DNA of 64,000 bases. Source: Streptomyces sp. NBC_01451. Its GTDB lineage: Bacteria; Actinomycetota; Actinomycetes; Streptomycetales; Streptomycetaceae. Location: the NCBI RefSeq assembly GCF_036227485.1, contig NZ_CP109479.1:7750001-7814000 (forward strand). Reading direction: 5' to 3'. Of this stretch, positions 10,366 to 17,601 are shown piece by piece; the stretch's first letter is position 1, and each line of letters opens with the position of its first letter. The notes beneath the pieces are model-generated. The model did no database searches, had not been told where the DNA came from, and was given only the letters and a program-made list of their open reading frames with translations. The translations under genes and the position numbers were made by a program.

Positions 10366-11561
10366 TGCGAAGCAGTAGCGGCAGCGGTAGCGGTGGCGGC
10401 AAGAGCGGTGGCGGGCGCGGTAACTCTCGCGGCGCCGGCAGCGGCGGGGGCGACAGGCGCGGCCAGGGCCAGGGGCGCGGCCAGGGTCAGGGACGTGGTC
10501 AGAGCCAGGGCCAGGGGCGCGGGCAGGCCCAGGGGCGCGGTCAGGGCCCAGGCCAGGGTCAGGGCCAGGCCCAGGGCCGTCCCAGTAAGCCGCGTCCCGA
10601 GGAGCGCCGCTACGACGTGGGGCCGGCCGCGACTCCGGACGGTCCGAAGTCCGGGCGCGGTGCCTCCGCGCGCGGCGGTGCCAAGGGCGGGCCCAGGCAG
10701 GGCCAGAACAGCACCGGCCGGGGACGCTGGGTCCCGGCGACCTCCCGTGAGTACGACGCGCGGGCCGAGGAGCGCAACCGGGAGCGGTACGCCGACAAGA
10801 AGGACGTCAAGCTGCCCAAGACGTTCCCCGGTGCCGAGCAGGAGGGCGAGCGGCTCCAGAAGATCCTGGCGCGCGCGGGCTACGGCTCGCGGCGGGCCTG
10901 CGAGGAGCTGATCGAGCAGTCGCGCGTCGAGGTCAACGGCGAGATCGTGGTGGAGCAGGGGCTGCGCGTCGACCCCGAGCACGACGAGATCAAGGTCGAC
11001 GGGCTGACGGTGGCCACACAGTCGTACCAGTTCTTCTCGCTGAACAAGCCCGCGGGCGTCGTCTCCACGATGGAGGACAACGAGGGCCGGCAGTGCCTCG
11101 GCGACTACGTGACGAACCGCGAGACGCGGCTCTTCCACGTCGGCCGGCTCGACACCGAGACCGAGGGTGTCATCCTGCTCACCAACCACGGTGAGCTGGC
11201 GCACCGGCTGACCCACCCCAAGTACGGCGTGAAGAAGGTCTATCTCGCGCACATCGTGGGCCCGATCCCGCGCGACCTGGGCAAGCGGCTCAAGGACGGC
11301 ATCCAGCTGGAGGACGGGTACGCCCGTGCGGACCACTTCCGGGTTGTCGAGCAGACCGGCAAGAACTACCTCGTGGAGGTCACCCTCCACGAGGGCCGCA
11401 AGCACATCGTGCGCCGCATGCTCGCGGAGGCCGGCTTCCCGGTCGACAAGCTGGTGCGCGTCTCCTTCGGTCCGATCACCCTGGGCGACCAGAAGTCGGG
11501 CTGGCTGCGCCGCCTGTCCAACACCGAGGTCGGCATGCTGATGCAGGAAGTCGATCTGTAG
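10365..11561 (+). CDS. RsuA/RluB-family rRNA pseudouridine synthase
   Basis: Converts a specific uridine of rRNA to pseudouridine. Residues 1-75 are an unusual Gly-Gln-Arg-Ser tail built from near repeats of GQGQGRGQ, followed by a basic linker. The S4 RNA-binding domain covers about residues 163-225 (LQKILARAGYGSRRACEELI). The catalytic motif GRLDTETEGVILLTN contains the nucleophilic Asp. At 398 residues it is about 150 longer than typical family members, all of it at the N-terminus. ATG 10365 overlaps the scpB stop (TGATG). The RluB-like specificity (23S) is likely but cannot be fixed from sequence alone. Confidence 0.92.
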   Translation: MRSSSGSGSGGGKSGGGRGNSRGAGSGGGDRRGQGQGRGQGQGRGQSQGQGRGQAQGRGQGPGQGQGQAQGRPSKPRPEERRYDVGPAATPDGPKSGRGASARGGAKGGPRQGQNSTGRGRWVPATSREYDARAEERNRERYADKKDVKLPKTFPGAEQEGERLQKILARAGYGSRRACEELIEQSRVEVNGEIVVEQGLRVDPEHDEIKVDGLTVATQSYQFFSLNKPAGVVSTMEDNEGRQCLGDYVTNRETRLFHVGRLDTETEGVILLTNHGELAHRLTHPKYGVKKVYLAHIVGPIPRDLGKRLKDGIQLEDGYARADHFRVVEQTGKNYLVEVTLHEGRKHIVRRMLAEAGFPVDKLVRVSFGPITLGDQKSGWLRRLSNTEVGMLMQEVDL

Positions 11562-11602
11562 ACGCGCGGCGCGTTCAGCGCCCGCGCCGAGTGCTGTCGT
11601 CG

Positions 11603-11640
11603 GCGGCCGGTCCCGGATCTTTCCGGGGCCGGCCGCTTTT
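11603..11640 (+). terminator. Intrinsic terminator of the segregation operon
   Basis: A 14-bp GC-rich stem (11603-11616 pairing with 11623-11636, one G-U pair), a six-base loop ATCTTT and a TTTT run immediately after. It lies 40 bases past the pseudouridine synthase stop and separates the conserved operon from the next transcription unit. Confidence 0.9.
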
Positions 11641-11775
11641 GTGTCCCCAGAAAGGTCACTGAAGCGCTCCTGGCCGCCCTGGAGGGCATCGGGTGCCCCC
11701 CGGGGCCTCATGGCCCTCCCGGGCGCTTGAGGGGTCACTGAGGGGCTTTTTGCGTAGGGGAGTCGTCAAGAAGGG

Positions 11776-11838
11776 TTGTGCGGCCCGGCCGGGCTCTTTA
11801 TAGTCGGTATGACTATTGGTCATGGTGACCATAAAGAG
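11776..11838 (+). promoter_or_regulatory. Promoter and nested palindromic operator of the NrtR-like gene
   Basis: TTGTGC (11776-11781) and TATAGT (11799-11804), 17 bases apart, form a good promoter. On and after the -10 lie overlapping inverted repeats: ATAGTC-N5-GACTAT (11800-11816), ATGAC-N5-GTCAT (11809-11823) and GGTCA-N3-TGACC (11818-11830). All are enclosed by an outer pair CTCTTTAT (11794-11801) and ATAAAGAG (11831-11838). A bound dimer here would block transcription start, which fits autorepression by the NrtR-like product encoded 25 bases downstream. The factor assignment is inference. Confidence 0.7.
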
Positions 11839-11862
11839 TGGCCGTGAAGGGGGTGGGCGGGC

Positions 11863-12705
11863 ATGACCGCACCTGTGAACGGAACGGCGCGGGGCCGGGC
11901 TCCCGAGGGGTACGACAAGTACGCCTTCGAACCGTTCGCCGTCACCGTCGATCTGGCCGTCCTGACCCTGCGCGCGGGCGCGCTGCACGTGCTGCTCGTC
12001 GAGCGCGGCCACGAGCCGTACGCCGGCCGCTGGGCACTGCCCGGAGGTTTCGTCCTGCCCGACGAGTCCGCGGAGAACGCGGCCCGGCGTGAACTCGCCG
12101 AGGAGACCGGCCTGTCGGACGCCTCCGGGCTGCGCCTGGAGCAGCTGCGCACCTACAGCGAACCCGACCGCGACCCGAGAATGCGGGTCGTTTCCGTCGC
12201 CTTCGCCGCCCTGCTGCCGCACGCGCCCGAACCGCACGGCGGCGGGGACGCGGCACAGGCCCAGTGGCTGCGGTACAACGCGCTCGGGCCGCTCGCCTTC
12301 GACCACGACCGCATCCTGGCCGACGCCCACGACCGGGTCGGCGCCAAGCTGGAGTACTCCTGCATCGCGACCGCCTTCTGCCCGCCCGAGTTCACCCTCG
12401 GCGAGCTGCGACAGGTCTACGAGACCGTGTGGGGCACCGCGCTCGACCCGCCCAACTTCCGCCGCAAGGTGCTCGCCACCCCGGGCTTCGTCGAACCGGT
12501 ACCGGGCGCCGCGCGTCTCACCGGCGGCCGGGGCAAACCGGCCGCGCTGTACCGCGCGGGCACCGCGGACACCCTGCACCCGCCGCTGCTGCGCCCGACC
12601 ACGGCGGTGTCGCCCGCCTCACCCCGCTCCTCGCCCTCGCCCTCTCCTTCGGCACCCTCTCGTTCGTCATCGTCTCCGTCGTCACCGGAAGGACGCCCCG
12701 CATGA
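11863..12705 (+). CDS. NrtR-like NUDIX protein (transcriptional regulator / ADP-ribose hydrolase)
   Basis: A 280-residue protein joining a NUDIX domain (residues 20-150) with a C-terminal winged-helix region (about 155-215; EFTLGELRQVYETVWG, then NFRRKVLATPGFVEPV). This is the architecture of NrtR regulators of NAD metabolism, which sense ADP-ribose or related ligands. Unlike many NrtR proteins, the NUDIX signature is intact (GGFVLPDE then RRELAEETGL), so catalysis is possible. After residue 225 a Ser-Pro-rich tail of low complexity follows. ATG 11863 fits. Its stop overlaps the next ATG by four bases, and a strong palindrome array precedes it. Confidence 0.85.
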   Translation: MTAPVNGTARGRAPEGYDKYAFEPFAVTVDLAVLTLRAGALHVLLVERGHEPYAGRWALPGGFVLPDESAENAARRELAEETGLSDASGLRLEQLRTYSEPDRDPRMRVVSVAFAALLPHAPEPHGGGDAAQAQWLRYNALGPLAFDHDRILADAHDRVGAKLEYSCIATAFCPPEFTLGELRQVYETVWGTALDPPNFRRKVLATPGFVEPVPGAARLTGGRGKPAALYRAGTADTLHPPLLRPTTAVSPASPRSSPSPSPSAPSRSSSSPSSPEGRPA

Positions 12706-13724
12706 CCACCACGACCGTCAGGAAGCGCGCCGCCAGTGGGGCGTTGATCGGGCTCGCGCTCGGCGACGCCCTGGGCTTCCCGACCGAGTTCAAGGACATC
12801 CCGTCGATCCTCGCCGCGTACGGTCCCTGGCGGCACATGGAGCTGCCCACGCCAGCGATCGTCACCGACGACACCCAGATGACGCTGGCGCTCGCGCACG
12901 GGTTGCGTACGGCGACGGACCGGGGGCTGCTCGCTCCGCTGCGGATGGAACGGCCGGTGCGCGAGGAGTTCGTCAACTGGTTCCAGTCACCGGACAACAA
13001 CCGGGCACCCGGCCACACCTGCATGGTCGCCTGCAACCTGCTCAAGAACGAGCGGCTGCCCTGGCAGGAGGCCAGCCAGATCGACTCCAAGGGCTGTGGG
13101 GCGAACATGCGGGTGGCGCCTGTGGGCCTCGTCCCGGGCCTGAGCGACGAACAGCGCGCCGGAGCCGCCCAGTTGCAGGCGGCGTTCACCCACGGCCATC
13201 CGACGGCCCTGGCCGCGTCCGACCTCACCGCACACGCCGTACGGCTGCTCGCCCAGGGTGCCGAGCCGGTCGAACTGGTGACCCTGCTCCGTGCATACGC
13301 GCACGAGAGCCGTAGCCGCTACCACCACCGCTGGCTGGGCGACCTGTGGACGCACGGCCACGATCCGAGCCCCGAGCACTTCATCGCCCGCGGCTGGGAC
13401 GAGTGCCTGGCGATCCTGGACCGGCTCCGGCTCGCCGTCCGCACCGCCTCGCCCGAGGACGACCCCTGCCTCGCCACCGGCGCCGGCTGGACGGCCGAAG
13501 AGGCCCTGGCGACCGGCCTGCTGTGCTTCCTGCTCTTCCCCGACGAGCCCCTCACGGCCCTGCGTCGGGCCGCCTGCACCTCGGGCGACTCGGACTCGAT
13601 CGCCTGTCTGACCGGAGCCTTCGCCGGCGCCCACCACGGCACCGACGCCTGGCCGACCCGCTGGGCGGACCGCATCGAGTACGGGGGTGACCTTCAGACG
13701 CTGGGCGCGCTCTGGGACGCTTGA
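12702..13724 (+). CDS. ADP-ribosylglycohydrolase family protein
   Basis: A 340-residue member of the DraG/ARH family, which removes ADP-ribose from modified proteins or nucleic acids, or hydrolyses related ADP-ribose conjugates, using two metal ions. The N-terminal GALIGLALGDALGFPTEF is typical. The metal ligands are visible in TDDTQMTLAL near residue 55 and in the C-terminal SGDSDSIACLTGAFAGA, whose D-S-D-S pattern matches the family. ATG 12702 overlaps the NrtR-like stop (ATGA), with GGAAGGA upstream. Translational coupling to an NrtR-like regulator supports a job in ADP-ribose metabolism. The substrate is unknown. Confidence 0.9.
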   Translation: MTTTTVRKRAASGALIGLALGDALGFPTEFKDIPSILAAYGPWRHMELPTPAIVTDDTQMTLALAHGLRTATDRGLLAPLRMERPVREEFVNWFQSPDNNRAPGHTCMVACNLLKNERLPWQEASQIDSKGCGANMRVAPVGLVPGLSDEQRAGAAQLQAAFTHGHPTALAASDLTAHAVRLLAQGAEPVELVTLLRAYAHESRSRYHHRWLGDLWTHGHDPSPEHFIARGWDECLAILDRLRLAVRTASPEDDPCLATGAGWTAEEALATGLLCFLLFPDEPLTALRRAACTSGDSDSIACLTGAFAGAHHGTDAWPTRWADRIEYGGDLQTLGALWDA

Positions 13725-13727
13725 CGG

Positions 13728-14498
13728 ATGAATGACGCGCCGGGCCTCGCGGACCTCCCCGATCTCGATCTGGCGTCCGTGGTCGCCGAGCAGCCCGACC
13801 CGGTGCTGTTCGCCACCGTGTCGGGCGCCCACCTCTACGGCTTCCCGTCCCGCGACTCGGACGTGGACCTCCGGGGCGTCCATCTGCTGCCGGCCGCCGA
13901 CCTGGTCGGGCTCCGGGAGCCGGCCGAGACCCGGTCGCGGATGTGGGTGCGGGACGGTGTCGAGCTGGACCTCGTCACCCACGACCTGCGCAAGTTCGTA
14001 CGGCTGATGCTGCGCCGCAACGGCTATGTGCTGGAGCAGTTGCTGTCCCCGCTGGTCGTGCACACCAGCGACACCCATCGCGAACTCGCCGCGCTCGCCC
14101 CCGGGGTTCTCACCGGTCACCACGCCCACCACTACCGGGGCTTCGCGGTCACTCAGTGGCGGCTCTTCGAGAGGAGCGGTGAACTCAAGCCGCTGCTCTA
14201 CACGTTCCGTGCGCTGCTCACCGGCGTTCAGCTGATGCGCGGCGGCGAGGTGCAGGCCCATCTGCCCACGCTGGTCGGGGAGATCGGCGAGGCCCCGGCG
14301 TATCTGCCGGAACTGGTCGCGGCCAAGGCGGAGCGGGAGCACGGGCCGGCCGGTGTCGACCACGCGCGTGTGGCGGACGATGTGGAGCGGCTGCACCGGG
14401 TGCTGGACGAGGCGCAGGCCGCCTCAGGGCTGCCGGATGCTCCCGCCGTGCAGGACGCCCTGCACGACTTCGTCGTACGGGTCCGCCTGGCGGGCTGA
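13728..14498 (+). CDS. RlaP-type nucleotidyltransferase (first copy)
   Basis: A 256-residue protein of the COG3541 / RlaP family, a DNA polymerase beta-like nucleotidyltransferase fold linked by others to RNA repair. The active-site strand reads SGAHLYGFPSRDSDVDLRGV: the first motif is GA where GS is usual, and the metal-binding D-x-D is present. Downstream VELDLVTHDLRKFVRLMLRRN continues the family pattern with the third acidic residue. It starts 3 bases after the ADP-ribosylglycohydrolase, so it belongs to the same operon. Its last 75 bases overlap the opposite-strand paralogue. What it transfers, and to what, is not known. Confidence 0.85.
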   Translation: MNDAPGLADLPDLDLASVVAEQPDPVLFATVSGAHLYGFPSRDSDVDLRGVHLLPAADLVGLREPAETRSRMWVRDGVELDLVTHDLRKFVRLMLRRNGYVLEQLLSPLVVHTSDTHRELAALAPGVLTGHHAHHYRGFAVTQWRLFERSGELKPLLYTFRALLTGVQLMRGGEVQAHLPTLVGEIGEAPAYLPELVAAKAEREHGPAGVDHARVADDVERLHRVLDEAQAASGLPDAPAVQDALHDFVVRVRLAG

Positions 14499-15224
14499 GG
14501 CGCGGCGGGCGCGGACGAGGAAGTCCTCGACGCGTCGGCGGTCGGGCTCCTCGGGGAGCGGGCTGCGGTGGGACGCGTCCTCGGCCTCCGCCGCGAGGCG
14601 GATCATCCGGGACGCGACCTCCGGCCACGGCACCTCGCCCCGCTTCACCGCCAGCAGCGGGCCGCGCTCGTCGCCGACGTCGATCGTCAGCGTGCCCGTG
14701 CGCAGCAGGTCGCGGCAGCTCATCAGGAGGCGCAGCAAGTGCATCGCGTGCTTCCAGCGAGGGGCGCCGTGGACGCGCACGTCGGCCTCCAGCTTCTTGT
14801 GCTGGCCGAGCGCGTAGCGCGCGAACGTCCCGTGCGCCTGGCGGGAGAGGAACGCCCCGCGCAGGGCGAGGAGTTCGCGCCCCGTGTCGTCGGCGTACTC
14901 CACGAGAGGGGAGTGGAGGCACTCCAGGATGTTCGGGTTGGCCCGCAGAGCCAGTGTGCAGAAGCGTTCCAGCTCCCAGCTGAACTGCTCCTCCGCCGGG
15001 CCCTCCACATGCGTGGGCGGCTTCTCGAAGCGCCAGAACAGGGGAGTGGGCGCGAGGAACACCCCGCGCCGGTCCGTGTCGCTGCCGTCGGTCGCCAGTC
15101 CGAAGGCGCGCGAACCCATCACACAGGCGTAGACGGTGTGGTCGCGCACCAGGGTCTCAGGGCCTTCGGTGTCCCTGGAGTCCCTGGAGTCTTTGGAGCC
15201 CTCGGAGTCGGTATGCGGGCGCAT
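14424..15224 (-). CDS. RlaP-type nucleotidyltransferase (second copy)
   Basis: A 266-residue paralogue of the preceding gene on the opposite strand. It has the canonical GSRAFGLATDGSDTDRRGV active-site motif near residues 37-55, then a family-like helical body (NILECLHSPLVEYADD, KHAMHLLRLL). Residues 8-22 are a hydrophilic run of near repeats (SRD, SKD). GTG 15149 is an alternative start, but ATG 15224 is kept for want of a better ribosome binding site. It lies 22 bases downstream of the Rieske gene and may be read through from that operon. The two copies share about 30 percent similarity by eye, so they are old paralogues. Confidence 0.85.
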   Translation of the reverse strand: MRPHTDSEGSKDSRDSRDTEGPETLVRDHTVYACVMGSRAFGLATDGSDTDRRGVFLAPTPLFWRFEKPPTHVEGPAEEQFSWELERFCTLALRANPNILECLHSPLVEYADDTGRELLALRGAFLSRQAHGTFARYALGQHKKLEADVRVHGAPRWKHAMHLLRLLMSCRDLLRTGTLTIDVGDERGPLLAVKRGEVPWPEVASRMIRLAAEAEDASHRSPLPEEPDRRRVEDFLVRARRASARQADPYDEVVQGVLHGGSIRQP

Positions 15225-15246
15225 TCCGGGAGACTACGTGGGAACC

Positions 15247-15654
15247 TCACGCCAGGCGGATCGAATTTCCCGCCACCGTGATCTTCTTCTCGGCCAGCGG
15301 CTGCGTCGCCGGCGGGTTGGCCACCGAACCGTCCGTGATGTTGAACTTGCTGCCGTGGCAGGTGCAGTTGATGGTGCCGCCCTTGACGTTGGCCACGGGG
15401 CACTGCTGGTGCGTGCAGATCGACGTGAAGGCCTTGAACTCGCCCTCCTTGGGCTGTGTCACCACGACCTGCTCGTCCTTGAAGATCTTGCCGCCGCCCA
15501 CCGGGATGTCGGCCGTGGTGGCCAGCTCCTGGCCCGGAGAGCCGGCGGAGGCCGACGGGGACGCGGATTCGTTGCCGTACTCGCTGCATCCCGCCGTGAG
15601 CGCCGCCGCGCCCGTCGCGAGGAGGATCGTGCGTCGCGTCGGGCCTTGCGTCAT
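15247..15654 (-). CDS. Rieske [2Fe-2S] lipoprotein
   Basis: A 135-residue exported electron carrier. The N-terminus TRRTILLATGAAALTAGC combines a twin-arginine-like pair with a lipobox (LTAGC), so it is probably exported folded and lipid-anchored. The cluster ligands are in CTHQQCPV and CTCHGSKF, matching C-x-H and C-x2-H Rieske motifs plus the disulphide cysteines. ATG 15654 overlaps the stop of the upstream membrane gene by four bases, and the longer in-frame extension upstream lies inside that gene. The likely role is extracytoplasmic electron transfer with the b-type protein encoded before it. Confidence 0.92.
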   Translation of the reverse strand: MTQGPTRRTILLATGAAALTAGCSEYGNESASPSASAGSPGQELATTADIPVGGGKIFKDEQVVVTQPKEGEFKAFTSICTHQQCPVANVKGGTINCTCHGSKFNITDGSVANPPATQPLAEKKITVAGNSIRLA

Positions 15655-16235
15655 GTCGTCACTCCGAAGTTGCGGAAGAACCAGAGGGCGGAAGTGAGCC
15701 AGAGGATCGTCAGGGCGGTGAAGACCAGTCCGCCGATGACGGGCAGCAGCCAGCCGGGCAGCCGGTCCCAGCGGAGCAGCAGCATCTTTGCACTGAAAAC
15801 GCCGAAGAAAAAGCATCCCAGGAGGGAATGCCACATCACGCGGGAATCGTATGTTTGATATCCGAAAGCGTACAGACAGTGCACCGCGACCGGAACCGCC
15901 ACCAGGAACGCGATCCGTCCCGACCAGCGGTGCAGGGTCGCCGACCAGCCGGGGCCCGGCAGCTTCCCGTACACCATCAGCGCCGACACGACCTGGACGA
16001 GCGCGAAGGCGAACGCCGTCGTCGCGAGCCAGGACTTCACGGCGCTCGTGCTGCTGAACCCGGCCAGGTTGAAGGCGGTGCCCTCCGGGTCGTGGACCTT
16101 GCCGTACGCCCCCAGGCCCACCGCCACGGCGGCGGCGACGAGCGCCGGGACGAGGTAGCGGGCCGCGCTAGGGGCACTGGGGGCCGGCGGACGCGGAGGG
16201 AAGCTCTGGGTTGCGGCGTTCGGGTCCACGGTCAT
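15651..16235 (-). CDS. Cytochrome b561-like integral membrane protein (DUF6529-like)
   Basis: A 194-residue membrane protein with a Pro-rich N-terminus and five likely membrane segments. Histidines within helices (LHRWSGRIAF, AVHCLYAFG, MWHSLLGCF) are spaced as in b-type haem or ferric-reductase-like proteins, but haem binding is inferred. The name DUF6529 is from memory. The ATG at 16235 has AGGGAGCC upstream. It is translationally coupled to the Rieske lipoprotein, so the pair probably forms a quinol- or haem-linked redox unit in the membrane. Confidence 0.75.
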   Translation of the reverse strand: MTVDPNAATQSFPPRPPAPSAPSAARYLVPALVAAAVAVGLGAYGKVHDPEGTAFNLAGFSSTSAVKSWLATTAFAFALVQVVSALMVYGKLPGPGWSATLHRWSGRIAFLVAVPVAVHCLYAFGYQTYDSRVMWHSLLGCFFFGVFSAKMLLLRWDRLPGWLLPVIGGLVFTALTILWLTSALWFFRNFGVTT

Positions 16236-16262
16236 GTTCGGCTCCCTGCGATGAGTGGGCTG

Positions 16263-16946
16263 TCAGGGTGTGACCGGGCGGGCGGTCAGCCGCTGGCCGT
16301 CGATCGTCACGGCGCCGGTCTCCGGGTCGATCCGGGGCGCGGGGGAGGGCTTGCCGTCACGCTTGAGGATGCCGACCTGCTCCCCTGTGGACAGCACGAT
16401 CCAGCCGCCGTCGACCTTGGCGTTCCGCACGGTCGCGGTCGCCCGGTAGAGCCCGGACGGCTTGACCGCCTTGTCCGCGGTGAAGGCGTAGTGCCCGCCC
16501 TCGATGTCGACGGTGCCGCGGATGCTCCTGCCCTTGAGGGTGCCGTTCAGTACGGAGCCGCCGTCGCCGGTGAGTTTCATGGAACCGTCGGCCTCGACAT
16601 CGCCCTTCAGCCACGACTCCTTGTCGCGGCCGTCGCAGAAGTACGCGATCGCCCTGCCGTCGCGCAGTGAGACCGACACCGCGGAGGAGTCGTCGTCCGT
16701 ACGGCCCGCGTAGTCGGCGTTCGGTGCGGGAGCCTTGGTGGGCGACGCCGACGGGGTCGCGGGCCGGGAAGGAGACGGAGAGGCCTTCGAACCGGTGGGC
16801 GCCGATGACGGTGACACCTTGTCGGCGGGTGAATCGGCCCGGGACGTCGACGCCGGCTTCGTCCCGGTCGTCGCGTTGAGCGACAGCATGAACAGGGCCA
16901 ACAACAGTCCCGCGAGCAGTGTGAAAAGCGGTCCGGTGCGTTTCAT
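16263..16946 (-). CDS. Secreted or membrane-anchored protein of unknown function
   Basis: A 227-residue protein with an N-terminal hydrophobic segment (LFTLLAGLLLALFMLSL) that is a signal anchor or signal peptide, then a Ser-Thr-Pro-rich linker to residue 75. A beta-rich domain follows (VSLRDGRAIAYFCDGRDKESWLKG, GSMKLTGDGGSVLNGTL, GTVDIEGGHYAFTA). It is the first gene of a three-gene operon, 27 bases before the b561-like gene. GGGGAGG precedes ATG 16946. No family is recognised; association with the Rieske unit is by position only. Confidence 0.7.
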   Translation of the reverse strand: MKRTGPLFTLLAGLLLALFMLSLNATTGTKPASTSRADSPADKVSPSSAPTGSKASPSPSRPATPSASPTKAPAPNADYAGRTDDDSSAVSVSLRDGRAIAYFCDGRDKESWLKGDVEADGSMKLTGDGGSVLNGTLKGRSIRGTVDIEGGHYAFTADKAVKPSGLYRATATVRNAKVDGGWIVLSTGEQVGILKRDGKPSPAPRIDPETGAVTIDGQRLTARPVTP

Positions 16947-17238
16947 CGGGCCTCCCCCGAGGCGAGTTTCCTGCTATCAGAGCGGACCCGCGCCCCCGCG
17001 TCCAGAGCGCATGGGCGTGTTCGCGCTCCAACTCGCGGATTGGGGCGAATCGGGTGACATTGACAAGGCCGGGTCCGAAGCGGGTCCGAGTCGTGCGGCG
17101 CGTCTCAGCGGGCGGGCGCCGCGCGTCCGTTCCGCACGGGCTGACTAGGCTGGACGGATCAAGAGCCGATCCGCGGATCCGGGTGGATCCGAACACGTGG
17201 ATGGGCTCCGCACACGTACATCAGCGAGGAGCATCACC

Positions 17239-17601
17239 GTGGCGGTACGAGCGGTCCGGGGCGCCGTCCAACTGGATCGGGACGAGGCCGGACACATGGA
17301 CGAGCGGGTCAGCGAGCTGCTCACCGCGGTCCTGGAACGCAACAGCCTCACCGCGGACGACCTGATCAGCGTCTGGTTCACGGCCACCCCCGACCTGCAC
17401 AGCGACTTCCCGGCCGCCGCGGCCCGCAAGCTCGGCATCGTCGACGTACCACTGATCTGCGCCCAGGAGCTGGACATCGAGGGCGCGATGCCACGGGTGG
17501 TCCGGATCCTCGCGCACATCGAGTCGGACCTGCCCCGCGCGGACATCGCGCACGTCTACCTCGGTGCCGCGGGGGCCCTGCGCAAGGACATCGCCCAGTG
17601 A
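17239..17601 (+). CDS. aroH: Chorismate mutase, AroH class
   Basis: Converts chorismate to prephenate at the branch toward tyrosine and phenylalanine. The 120-residue protein matches the trimeric AroH-type fold: AVRAVRGAVQLDRDE at the start, LLTAVLERNSLTADDLISVWFTATPDLHSDFPA in the middle and RILAHIE near the end. Active-site arginines of this class are visible near residues 4-7 and around RVVRIL. GTG 17239 has GAGGAG seven bases upstream; the longer in-frame extension has no ribosome binding site. The stop overlaps tyrA by four bases, joining two consecutive pathway steps. Confidence 0.9.
   Translation: MAVRAVRGAVQLDRDEAGHMDERVSELLTAVLERNSLTADDLISVWFTATPDLHSDFPAAAARKLGIVDVPLICAQELDIEGAMPRVVRILAHIESDLPRADIAHVYLGAAGALRKDIAQ

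Noticed and set aside
12601..12705. Frameshift at the C-terminus of the NrtR-like gene
   Set aside because: Another frame looks membrane-like here, but the Ser-Pro tail ends exactly in an ATGA overlap with the next gene, which supports the called frame.
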